Positions 1 to 12,183 of a stretch of 64,000 nt of DNA are shown here, one piece after another (within the stretch, counting starts at the first letter, position 1; each line of letters opens with the position of its first letter). Source of the stretch: Bufo bufo (lineage: Eukaryota; Chordata; Amphibia; Anura; Bufonidae); assembly GCF_905171765.1 (NCBI RefSeq), contig NC_053390.1:210433359-210497358 (forward strand), read 5' to 3'. A program made the translations under genes and the position numbers. The notes below the pieces were generated by a model. The model ran no database searches, was not told the origin of the DNA, and was given only the letters and a program-made list of their open reading frames with translations.

Positions 1-104
1 GTCCTGAAAGAAGATGATGCTGGCTGCGTGAACAAGCGGATGAGGCGAGTAGATTTTTTTTCTTTTTTTAACCCCTCAATCCACATTTTAGTAAGTATTC
101 TGTA

Positions 105-453
105 TTAACGGGAACCTGTCAACGGGATTTTGGGTATAGAGCTGAGTACATGGGTTGATAGATGGCCGCTAGCACATCCGCAATACCCAGTCCCCATAGC
201 TCTGTGTGCTTTTATTGTGTAAAAAACCATTTGATACATATGCAAATTAACCTGAGATGAGTCCTGTCTCTGACTCATCTTACGTACAGGACTCATCTCA
301 GGTTAATTTGCATATGTATCAGATCGTTTTTTTTTTTACACAATAAAAGCACACAGAGCTATGGGGACTGGATTTTGCGGATGTGCTAGCGGCCATCTAG
401 CAACCCATGTCCTCAGCTCTATACCCAAAATCCAGGTGACAGGTTCCCTTTAA
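105..453. mobile_element. TTAA-flanked palindromic MITE (GGGAACCTGTC family)
   Basis: The ends are inverted copies (GGGAACCTGTCA on the left, TGACAGGTTCCC on the right) and both abut TTAA (105-108 and 450-453). The interior is a long palindrome centred near 285. The same family recurs at 3181-3785 and 38051-38397. A TTAA target is typical of piggyBac and Kolobok transposons, so this is probably a non-autonomous relative; the superfamily is inferred. No coding capacity was seen. Confidence 0.85.
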
Positions 454-480
454 GGCTCAGTTCTGTAATCCAATAAATAA

Positions 481-1230
481 GGCTGGTTTCACACTTGCGT
501 TATCCGGATCCGGCGTGTACTCAATTTGCCGGAATTACACGCCGGATCTGGAAAAACGCAAGTGAACTGAAAGCATTTGAAGACGGATCCATCTTCAAAA
601 TGTGTTCAGTGTTACTATGGCACCCAGGACGCTATTAAAGTCCTGGCTGCCATAGTAGTAGTGGGGAGCGGTATACTTACAGTCCGTGCGGCTCCCCAAT
701 GACGTCAGGGCGCCCCATGCGCATAGATGACGTGATCCATGCGACACGTCATCCATGAGCGTGGGGCGCCCTGACGTCACTCTGGAGCGCCCGGGGAGCC
801 GCACGGACGGTAAGTACACTGCTCCCCCGCTCCCCACTACACTTTACCATGGCTGCCAGGACTTTAGCGTCTTGGCAGCCATGGTAACCATTCAGAAAAA
901 GCTAAACGTCGGATCCGGCAATGCGCCGAAACGACGTTTAGCTTAAGGCCGGATCCGGATTAATGCCTTTCAATGGGCATTAATTCCGGATCCGGCCTTG
1001 CGGCAAGTGTTCAGGATTTTTGGCCGGAGCAAAAAGCGCAGCATGCTGCGGTATTTTCTCCGGCCAAAAAACGTTCCGGTCCGGAACTGAAGACATCCTG
1101 ATGCATCCTGAACGGATTTCTCTCCATTCAGAATGCATTAGGATAATCCTGATCAGGATTCTTCCGGCATAGAGCCCCGACGACGGAACTCTATGCCGGA
1201 AGACAAGAACGCAAGTGTGAAAGAGCCCTA
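481..1230. mobile_element. ~750-bp palindromic DNA element, copy 1 of 2
   Basis: The left end reads GGCTGGTTTCACACTTGCGT and the right end is its imperfect inverse, GCAAGTGTGAAAGAGCCC. The interior is rich in CpG and GGATCC motifs and contains nested palindromes. A closely similar copy in the same orientation lies at 41414-42173, beyond the 3' end of TCTN1. Open frames here arise from the palindrome and do not look like genes. Confidence 0.85.
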
Positions 1231-1343
1231 AAAGAGAGAGTGAGAGGGCAATACCACCACTGATAGTGATGTGTGGATTGGGGGGGACACAAGTGTGTAT
1301 CACATAAAAATGTACCCTATAGGAACTCTAGGCCGGCACAACT

Positions 1344-1535
1344 GACTTTTTGACCTTGTTCATACTTCAGTGATTTCCATCAGTGATTTGTGAGCCAAAA
1401 CCAGAGGTGGAGGCTACTCACACATAAGGAATAATGGAAAGGTTTACACCTGTTCTGGGTTTCTGTCCCGCACCTGGTTTTGGCTCACAATCACAGACCA
1501 AGTCACTGAAGTGTGGACCAGGCTTTTCTTAGCAG
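1344..1535. repeat. Short palindromic repeat upstream of TCTN1
   Basis: Inverted segments around TGAGCCAAAACCAG (about 1390) and CTGGTTTTGGCTCA (about 1475) frame this stretch. A related palindrome with the same CAGTGATTTCCATCAGTGAT core lies at 42683-43028. It is probably a decayed MITE close to the TCTN1 promoter. Confidence 0.6.
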
Positions 1536-1706
1536 GTTTTTATGCAAGGCCAATTCTATAAGGAAACCGGAGGCTGCCACAAGATGGCGCACGTTACAGC
1601 TGGAGACCTGGCTTTTCATCCTTGTACGTTCTCTCCCTAAAGACTCTCACAAGGAAACAGCAGGAAGTACAATGCCGTCATTTCCTGGAGCCCGGGCGGG
1701 ATCCTG

Positions 1707-1721
1707 GTTGTTTATAGCAAC
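1707..1721 (+). promoter_or_regulatory. Candidate RFX X-box in the TCTN1 5' region
   Basis: GTTGTTTATAGCAAC fits two RFX half sites (GTNRYY and RGYAAC) separated by three bases, 18 bp before the start codon. RFX factors drive many ciliary genes through promoter X-boxes, so the location is sensible. The three-base spacing is looser than the common 14-bp motif, and the transcription start is unknown. The site could therefore lie in the 5' UTR or be chance. Confidence 0.45.
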
Positions 1722-1739
1722 GCAAAGCAGGAGGCCGCC

Positions 1740-2085
1740 ATGCCTGGATGTCAGCGCTGTGTGGCTGTTCTGTTGGTGGCCGCAGTGTGCCGGGTGGCGT
1801 CCTTTGGCACTGAAGCGCCCGAGGCTCCTGGGCATTCATCCGCGGATAATATAACGGAGCTCGGCGAGCTGCTGGGCAATGATACGGCGGCAGCCTCCAC
1901 CTCCGAGCCTCCCCCCGCGGAGTACACGAGTGCATCTCCCATTGCTGAGATCCTGCCTGTGCCCACACAGTTCCAGGAGGCACCAGGAGAACTGGGCACC
2001 ACGGCTCTGCCACCAGTGACTGTCACAGGCCCCACCTCCAGCGATCTCCCCCAGTCCCGCTCCATCCCTCCTCTAGTAACCACGG
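1740..2085 (+). CDS. TCTN1: TCTN1 exon 1 (signal peptide and Ser/Thr/Pro linker)
   Basis: It encodes residues 1-115 plus one base. The first ~22 residues ([20 protein letters not shown]) form a signal peptide. The rest is a poorly conserved Ala/Pro/Ser/Thr-rich linker with NIT and NDT sequons. The donor is G|GTGAGC at 2086, phase 1. The exon is GC- and CpG-rich, like a promoter-proximal exon. Confidence 0.93.
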
Positions 2086-5000
2086 GTGAGCAGAGCCATA
2101 GCCGTACATAGCGCTGCTCCAGATCAGTCTCATTATATGGGGAATCAGGGCAGACTGACGTAATGGAGGCTTTCATCTGTGCTTTGTTATATAGAAACAA
2201 TAGGAAGATTTCCATAATGGGGTCTGCTGTCATGTGCTGTCAGACATCTGCATATCCAGTACCACAAATCCACAAGTCGCACTGCTCAGGGTTTCCAGAC
2301 CTCCATTCACACACTGTGGATTTGAGGACTTGCAGCAGATTGTCAATACATTGCAAACTCTTTTCTGCTATGTTAGGCCTCTTGCACATGAGTGTTGTGT
2401 GGCCGTATTGCGATGCACGGGCATCGGCAATCACGGAAATGCGAAACGGAAGCAAGGATTGGAAGCAGTACGAAGTGCTTCCGTGGTGTTTCTGTCCGTG
2501 CTTCGTCACCGCATAAAAATAGAACTTGTTCTATGTTATTGCGGTATGGACGGATCACGGACCCATTCAAGTTGAATGGGTGTCGATCCGTCTCGGCCGC
2601 TGCACGGACGTTGCCCGTGCATTGGGGACTGCAAATTGCGGTTCCCAATGCACAGAACGGATGCACAACATTCGTGTACAAGAGGCCCCAGAGTGGTTCA
2701 CTTTTGCAGCAGAATTTATAAGTATGTTGCAGATTTTCATTGCTAATCCATTCAGTGTGGACATACTGTAGGCTTACTTACAATGCAGTCGTAGTACAAG
2801 TAAATCCAGGAGTTGTTAGAGAAAACTTGTAGAGAGTGTGATGTCATAAAATTACAAATCGCGGACCCATTTAAGTCAATACAGGATTCACACAGCCGGT
2901 ACCCGTGCGTTGCGGACCGCAATTTACACTCTGCTGCATGGCCATGGACAGCCTGTGGTTGTGTGAATAAGCTGTGTTATGAAACTACAACTCCCAGTAT
3001 GCAAACATTCTCACTTGTTCTAACTCCCATAGAAGTAAATAGAGCATTCTGGGAGTTGTAGTTTCAGAACAGCTGGAGTGCCAGTGGTTGCTGACCCCTG
3101 ATCTAACCTAAAAGTTGATGGAAAGGGTTTTCTTAGATGTTTAAGTACTTATCACAGGGCAGGGGTCTATGTAAAATTAATTAAAGGGAACCTGTCACCG
3201 GGATTTTGTGTATAGAGCTGAGGACATGGGTTGCTAGATGGCCGCTAGCACATCCACAAAACCCAGTCCCAATAGCTCTGTGTGCTTTTATTGTCTCAAA
3301 AAGAAAAAACACGATTTGATCCATATGCAAATTAACCTGAGATGAGTCCAGTGTGAAGGAGCCCAGCACCGCCTCGCATCCTCCGAATCTCCTCCTTGCT
3401 CCCCGACGTCACAAAGCTAGAGCGCCGTAATCTCGCAATGCTCGAGCTAGCGCATGCGCAGTGTCGGCATATTGTTCCTTCCCTGTGCTGGCATCAGCCT
3501 CAGGGAACGAACTGCGCATGCGCTAGCTCGCACATCGTGAGATTACGGCTCTCTAGCTTTGTGACGTCGGGGAGCAAGGAGGAGATTCGGAGGATGCGGG
3601 GCAGTGCTGGGCTCCTTCAAGCTGGACTCATCTCGGGTTAATTTGCATATCTATCAAATCGTTGTTTTTTTAAGACAAAAGCACAGAGAGCTATGGGGAC
3701 TGGGTATTGCGGATGTGCTAGTGGCCATCTAGCAACCCATGTCCTCAGCTGTATTCACTAAATCAAGGTGACAGGTTCCCTTTAAATTAAAAACAAAACA
3801 AAACACCACTTACCTCTTAAAGGTCCTGCAGCACTACTCCAAACTCCACTGGGCCTGCAGAGGTCATATATCATTCATGTGACCAGTGCAGCCAATCACA
3901 GGCCTCAGTGGTCACATGGCTTTCATGTAAACTTGACTGCGGGGGCCAGAGACCGGCTGCAGCGATCACGTGATTGCTGCAGGTTCAGCTGGGATCAGAG
4001 CAAGGGACATTAATTTTTTTTAATTTTTTTACACAGCCCCTTGTTGACAGGTTTTGAAAAATCTTGGTAAACTCCTTTAAAAATGACTTTAGTTTGCATC
4101 AGTTTTTTTTTATTTTATTTTTTTCCAGTGATTGGAAAACACAGTCCTTGATATCAGCTTAAGGGCTCATGCACACGAACGTATTTTCTTTCCGTGTCTG
4201 TTATTTATTTATTTTTTTTGAGGACCGTATGCGGAACCATTCATTTCAATGGGTCTGCAAAAAAAAACAAAAAAAACGGAAGTTACTCCATGTGCATTCT
4301 GTTTCCGTATACCCGTTCAGCAAAAAAACAAAAAACATGTCCTATTATTGTCAGCATTACGGACAAGGATAGTACTGTTCTATTAGGGGCCCGCTGCTCC
4401 GTTCTGCAAAATATGGAATGCACACGGACGCCATCTGTATTTTTTGAGGCTCCGTGTTTTGCAGATCGCATAATACATGCGGTCGTGTGCATGAGCTCTA
4501 AGGCTAGGGCTACATGTGACTTTGGCTGCCTGACATGTGGCGTGGTCAGATACCGCAGTATTGCAATGCTACACTGCTACATAATGAAAGTTAATGTGGT
4601 CATGTGATCTGCAAGTGACCACAGCCGTGACAAACAAGTTGAAATCAGAAATCAAGCAGGTTGGGATGTTTGTCAACTTGCTTGTCACAGTTGTGGCAAC
4701 TTATGGCTTGCAATGTGTCCGCATTCACCTATTCATTATGTTGCATAGTCATAATCCCATAGAAATAAAAAAGGATTTGTCATGATGAGTATACAATGCT
4801 ATAAACAGAATAATGCCTCTAAAAGCAATGTTTCCATTCCCTGACAGCAAGCAGTTATTTTGGAAGTGTGGAATTCTGCACAAAGAATTTTTAAGCAGTT
4901 GTACAGTATAGGTTTGTTATGTTAGGCAGTTCAGATCCATACCTGTACTTGTCTTTGACACTTCTGATTGTCCTTTGTTCTCCTCAGTGGCCTCCCTGTG

Positions 5001-8000
5001 TGTCTGTGACCTGCTGGTGGATGCGTGTGACGTCAACTGCTGCTGTGATCCTGACTGCAGCGCTACTGATTTTAGCGTCTTCTCTGGATGCTCCATTCCC
5101 ATTGTAACGTAAGTAAAGGTCTCTGATGGGCTTAAAGTAGTTTTCTGACTCTTTGTAACTGATGACCTACACCCAGGGCCCCCCGCAATCAGCTGTTTCA
5201 CAAAGCCCTGACATTACTGTGGTCACAAGTAACACAGAGTCAGACAACCCCTTTAATCTTTATTAGGCCTCATGCACACGGCCGTTGCTTGGCCATTCCG
5301 TGCATTAGGGACCGCAATTTGCAAGGGCAACATCTGTGCGGAATCCGCAGATGGATCCAGACCCATTCAACTTGAATGGGTCCGTGATCCGTCCAGAGGC
5401 ACGGAGAGAAACCCAAGAAGCACTCCGTAGTGCTTCCGTGGGATTTCGTGCCTGCATTCCGCACCGCACCTTCCGGATGAATGGATTCGCATCCATGATG
5501 CGGTGAACACACGCATATTGCGGACCTACTTTTTGCGGGCCGCAATACGTCCACGGCCGGGCTACAGTCGCGTGCATGAGGCCTTATCCTTATTTACGCA
5601 GCTGTCATGCATATCTGCGCCGCCATACTGGTTATTATTTCACTGAGACATATATATATATCTTACAAGAGTTAATCTAACGAGCAGGTTGGGGCTGCTG
5701 CAATACACGTCACATTGCCCAAGATGGCAGCATAACACTGCAACATCGCAACTAGTGAAAGTGCGGGAGGTGACTGCGACTTGCAAAACAAGAGGAGTGA
5801 GGGTCCTACAATCTCTGAGAACTTTGATGTGGTTTGTCTAAACGCATGGGAATGAGGTGTTTTCATCTTTATACATTGATGGCATCACTGTAGTACTGGT
5901 GGGGGTCTGATCTCTGAGAATGGAGGGGCCTCGCTGCTGATAAAAAGATCCAGTGCTGCAGCCCCTTCATTCTCAGTATATTTGGGGATCCCTGAGGTTG
6001 GACGGCAAACAACCACAAAGTGATGGTGTATCCCTGCAATATGCCATGAGTTTTTAAGATCAGAAAACCCCATTAAAACGGATGAGAGTTCTTTCTTCCC
6101 CTTTACCACTGTGTAGGGGAAGGCGAGTGAGACTTGTTCAGAACAATAAATAGCGAACAGAGCATTTGTCACTGTTTGCAGACGCATTAAATCTCGGAAC
6201 ACCATAAGACTTTTCAACAAAATACAAAACTGGCATTTGGCCACCATAGTGACAAGGTTCTGGGACTAGAGCTAAACGGAGTGATAGTGCACATATGATG
6301 CTCCATTTAAGGCCTGTTTCACACTGGTGGTAATGGTTCCGGCAGGGGACCAGCCTGCCGGATCCGTAACTACCATGTGCTGCTGGAAGTCTGTCCGGTG
6401 GAGATATGGCAGCAGCACAGTAAATATGCCGAGAGGCGGCCAGACAAATGCCACTGCGTGCAGCTGCACATGGTAGGTACGGATCCTGCAGGCTTTTCCC
6501 CCGCCAGAACTATTAACGCCAATGTGAAACTGGCCTAAAGGGGTTTTCTGAGATTTTTTATTTTTTTTCACTGATGACTAGTGTTGAGCGAACTTGTGTT
6601 TTAAGTTCGGCGTCTAAAGTTCGAGTTCGGGTTATCGAAGTATCCCGTTACGGATTCTAAATTCCGTTATGGTCCATGGTTGCGGAATCCATAACGGGAT
6701 ACTTCGATAACCCGAACTTTAGACGCCGAACTTAAAACACCAGTTCGCTCAACCCTACTGATGACCTATTCTCAGGGAAGATCATCAGTATCTGATCAGT
6801 GGTGGTCCGACACCCGGGACCCCTGCCGTTCAGCTGTTTGAGAAGGCAGTGGTTCTCCTGTGAGCGCCGCGGTCTTCTCTCTGCTTTTCCTAGGCCAGTG
6901 ACGTCACATTCATTGATCATGTGTTCTAGGAGCAGCTCAACCCCATTGAAGTGAATGGGGCTGAGCTCAATACCAAGCACAGACGCTATACAATGTACGG
7001 CGCTGTGCTTGGTGAGCTACGAGAAGGCCACTCACAGGCGCCCCGCTGCCTTCTCAAACAGCTGATTGGCAGGGGTTCCGGGTGTCAGACCCCCACCAAT
7101 CAAATACTGATGACCTATTCAGAGAATAGGTCATCAGTAAAAGAAAATCCTGGAAAACCGTTTTAAACGTTCTTGTGATCGGCGTGGGCCCCATTGGTCA
7201 AACCCCTTCTGATCAGACACTTATCCCCTATCCTGTGTATATGCGATACATTGTCTTAATGGGACAACCCCTTTAAAGGGAATTTGTCACCGTATACCTC
7301 AATATTAAAGTAAGACCACTGTTAGATCCTTTATGGTATCTTATTCCAAATGTATTCACCCCTTCCTGATTGGAGCCACCGTTACTGAGAAATGCAAATG
7401 AGCAGTTTGCACCTCACCACAGCAAAAGCCCCGCTCCTTATCGCTGCAAGCCCCAGCACCCTGGCTTTCCGTGACAGGGACATGCAGTGGAGATATGACC
7501 TTGCTTGGACCTGTGTTACTGCGTATGTGCCATCGCTTTGGGATTCTGCGCACGTGCATGCTTGCCTGGACTGAAGCATGTGCCGATTCCTGAAGCGATG
7601 GCGCACACGCGCTCACACAGGGCCATGTCCCTTTCACCCATAGCAATAAGGAGCGGAGCTTTTGGTGCAGTAGGTGCAGATAATTTGCATATTCGAAAAA
7701 ACTGCGTTTCTCAGTAACAAAGGCATCAATCAGGAAGGGGACAAGAATGTTTGGCTTGAGATACCATAACGGATCTGACAGTGGTCTTGCTTTTATATTG
7801 AGTTATATGCTGACTGACTCCCTTTAAAGGGGTTGACGACCCCAGCTATCAGCTAATCTGTAGGTCTGATTCTTGCTCCTTGTCTCCAAGAGCTACTCCA
7901 GTATAAGACATGTGCTAGTAAGGGCATATTCACACAGCTGACCTGTTTTTCTGTTGTGGATTTGCAGTTTGTCATGCCCCATCTGCACACAGACTAGCCC

Positions 8001-11000
8001 TGTTACATGAGGTTGGTCCATACATGGCTTCCCGGACACGGGTTTAGCATCAAAAAATGACGTTTCTCTTCTTTTTCATCTGTACTGCTTTTGCCATGGA
8101 ATGGATTCCCATTGAAATCCCTGGGACACAGAATACACATGGATTTTATGTGGATTTTGGCTCAGAATCTGCATGCCAAATCCACCATCTGAATATACTC
8201 TAGAAGTATATTCATTTTCTGAAATACTCTGTGCTGCTGGTAGTGTGATTTAGTGTGAATAAAGGCAAGCATGATGATAGACGATTGTTTTTTGGGTGAT
8301 CTGACAATTCTAGTAATGGCTATAAAAGTACCAGCAAGCATCGTTAGCAAACTGGAGATAGAACCAAAAATGTATTTTTACTAGGTTTTCTACTTGGACC
8401 CCCCCTTTTTATGTGTCATTCAAAAAGGATCTTCATTCAGAGATGCTCGACCAGGTCACAGGCATAACGGCATGCATTCATTCAATGCACTAATATGACT
8501 TGAGATTGTAGCAGGTCACATATCCCTATGTCCTCTTATTTCAAGGAATCTTGTATTTAAAGGGGTCATTAGGATAGACCATCAATAGATCTGTGGTGGG
8601 TCTCACTCCCCCGCCAATCAGCCGTTTGTGTACCAGACATTCTCTCAAATGGGACAAAGCCGCAGTGCGCTGTACTTACCTGCAAAACCGCTAGTAAATC
8701 AGTCGAGCACCACTCACCTTCTAACCGCGAACAGCCCAGAGACAGACCCCCCTTCCCCAACTAATATTGATAGCCTGTCCTAAGGAGGGGACTTGTTCCT
8801 TGACTGCAGATGACCACACTTGGATGACATGTCTGGCTAGCCACAAGGTGGCAGTCAAATCACTTCTCTTTCTTGTAGGCTTCTGCTGAATATATAATCA
8901 TGTATATATTGTCAGTGGACCCTAAGAGGTACTGGATCATTATCGGGTCACAGAAAAGTATATATACTTTTTTTTTTTAATAGTCTCTTTTTATAAAATT
9001 TTAACAAAAAGCATTACAAACACACCATTGGAAGGCAAATCCCACAGAAGCAGTACATAGATCAGCATGGGATTCATCACCACAGTGTTCTGTTAGCCCA
9101 TTGCACAAGTCATCAGGGGATAATGGCAAGATATTGTGAATAGCACCCATCAGAATATGTCCTGGAATAATATAGAGTACTGCATACACCCACTCATTCA
9201 CACTCTCCTTCAGCCAGAGCCCAGATATCGCAGCCACCTAAGGCATCAGCGTTTGGGCACTAATCCAGGGATCCCAGATTTTCATAAAACGGTCTGGGGT
9301 TCCTCGACGTTCATAAATAAACATGTAGAACTCAAGGTCAGCATTGATTATTTGCATCCATTGCTGCACCGTAGGACTCTTAGGCCGAATGCACACGGCC
9401 GAGAGCGGTCCGTAGTATCCCGGCCTGGATTCCTGTTCAGAGCAGGAGCGCACGGCGTCATTGGTTGCTATGACGCCATGCGCTTCATGCCGCCGCTGCT
9501 GTACAGTAATACACTGGTATATTGTTTACTGTACAGCAGCGGCGGCATGAAGCGCACGGCGTCATAGCAACCAATGACACTGTGCGCTCCTGCTCTGAAC
9601 AGGAATCCAGGCCGGCATACTACGGACCGCTCTCGGCCGCGGAACACGGCCGTGTGCATTCGGCCTTAGGGGGTTTCCAATTAAGCAGGATGGTTTTCCT
9701 GGCATAAAACAAGAGAATCCTATATAGTTTCCTGCCGAATTTGGTGGGAACAACCTCATTAGCTATCCCCAGCAGACTCGTCAGCGGAGTACAGACATTG
9801 GGAAAGCCCAGTTTGTCGTTAATATAGGCATGGATCCCTTCCTAGAAGTTATATATGCCAGATCATATGAATTAGGCAGCCCTTTTCATGCCCACACCTC
9901 GTACATTGCGGATCTGGTAATTTACCCATTTTGAATAGTCTCTCAGGGGTATAGTATATCCTATGGAGCCACTTAACTTGAATCAATTGATCCCTAGCGC
10001 TAACCACTGTAGATCTCCATGCATGACCAATTTCCTTAATATGTACGTCTTCTAGAACTGCTACGTCTCTTCTCCACTTGACCAATGAGTTATCAAGGGG
10101 AGAATCCTGCAGCATCATTAGTGACGCATAGAGAGCCGACACAGGAAAAGTATATATACTTCACTTGTGAGGATGAAGTACGCTGAGGAAGAAAGCCAAA
10201 AATAAAACACAAAGTCCACTACTATAACCTTTGCTTCTTCTCTTATAAAATTCCACATAGTGGGTACATTAGAATTTTTACATGAAAGGATCTTGCACTA
10301 GTAATAAGTGGTATAAGGCTACTTTCACACTCTCGTTTTGATTTCCGTTTGTGAGATCCGTTCAGGGATCCCACAAGGGCCCTAAACGGATCAGTTTTGC
10401 CCTAATGCATTCTGAATGGAAAAGGATCCGCTCAGAATGCATCCGTTTGCCTCCGTTCAGTCACCATTACGCTCTGGAGGCGGACACCAAAACACTGCCT
10501 GCATCGTTTTGGTGTCCGTCTGACGATGCGGAGGCAAACGGATCCGTTCTGACACACAATGTAAGTCAATGGGGACGGATCCGTTTTCTATGACACAATC
10601 TGGCACAATAGAAAACGGATCCGTCCTCCATTGACTTTCAATGGAGTTCATAACGGATCCGTCTTGGCTATGTTAAAGATAATACAAACGGATCCGTTCT
10701 GAACGGATGCAGACAGTTGTATTATCTGAATGGATCCGTCTGTGCAGATCCATGACGGGTCCGCACCAAACGCGAGTGTGACAGTAGCCTAACAGATATA
10801 AGCTGCAAATATGATCATATTGTTATATTAAAACATTTGCATGATTATTTATCAAAATCCATAAACTAAAATAACATGGATATGAGTTATTTAGGATATC
10901 CTATATCACAAACGCACAATAATAAAGCATTGATGAGCAAAGATTTCCTTTCCCTATAGATGACTTAGGCTTAGACTGGCTGCATAGACCTGCACCAGAT

Positions 11001-12146
11001 TTATCACAGGGGCTCAGGCTGGACGCAGGGATAGACACTTTTCTCTGACTCTACCAACTATTGGTTGGCTTACTTTCAGACAGAAAGTGGCGCAAAATAG
11101 CACATTGTAGGCACTGCCCCCTTTCCTGTGAAGCTCCACCCGTTCCCACTAATCTCCGCCTCCTTGGCAAGCATGTCAGAAAAAAGTGTCTCAACCCGTC
11201 AGCGTATTCAAAAACTGACCTGGCACTTGTCCATTGTCCCACCAGCCAAGATCCATCTGACCATTCATTTTCCATTCTTATACCTTCTAGTGTATTTTTG
11301 TACACTGATGCATATATTTAGCATGTTACACTTGGAGCCATTAGGCAAACCTTAAAGGAGATCCAGTCAAAGTGATCTCGTGATGTGTGGAAGCTACAAC
11401 TGAGAAGATGACATTGGGGAAGTCATCTCAGACATCTACTGGTTTCCAGAATGCAAGACTTCTAGAACGTGCTCAAAACCCTTTCTCTTCTCTGTCCTGC
11501 CGTGATTAAAGGGTTATTTCCATTAGCCTTTCATGGCTGAGACTGGAATAACCCCAGTAATCTGAGTCTAGTGTTTGTGGGAGTTACAGAAGCAGCCAAG
11601 GGGTCCGTGTAATGCTGTTTCCGAACTCCCAAATCAGTGAATGAGGGCTACACAAACAGCATAGCGCAGCGTAGATTAGCCCCAGAACCTTGTTACTATT
11701 GTGGCCAAAATGGTAGCTCTTTATTGTGTCCAACAGTCTTAGGTTATTCCGAGATTTAAAAGGGTTTTACGAGTTTTTTTTATTTTTTATCCTCCGGATA
11801 GGTGATCAGTATCTGATCGGTGGGGTCCAACACCCAGGACCCATGCCGATCAGCTGTTTGAGAAGGCACCGGCGCTCCTGTCAGTACCATGGCCTTCTCG
11901 CAGCACAGCACCCTACATTGTATAGTGGTTGTGCTTGGTATTGGTGTAAAGTAGAACTGGCTCAGTTGCCCATGGCAACCAATCAGATTCCACCTTTCAT
12001 TTTCCAAAGGAGCTGTGAAAAATGAAAGGTGGAATCTAATTGGTTGCTATGGGCAACTGAGCCAGTTCTACTTTACACCAGTTTGATAAATGACCACCAA
12101 AGACTGTCATGGAACCAAGCATCAGCTTGAGAGCGGCGGGGGAAAT

Positions 12147-12183
<37 letters not shown>

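Larger units (their letters stand above)
2086..4987. other. TCTN1 intron 1: MITE-filled
   Basis: A GT-AG intron. It holds MITEs at 2373-2689, 3181-3785 and 4164-4500 and a hAT-like remnant at about 2963-3103. The rest is unremarkable AT-rich sequence, and no further exon was recognised. Confidence 0.8.
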
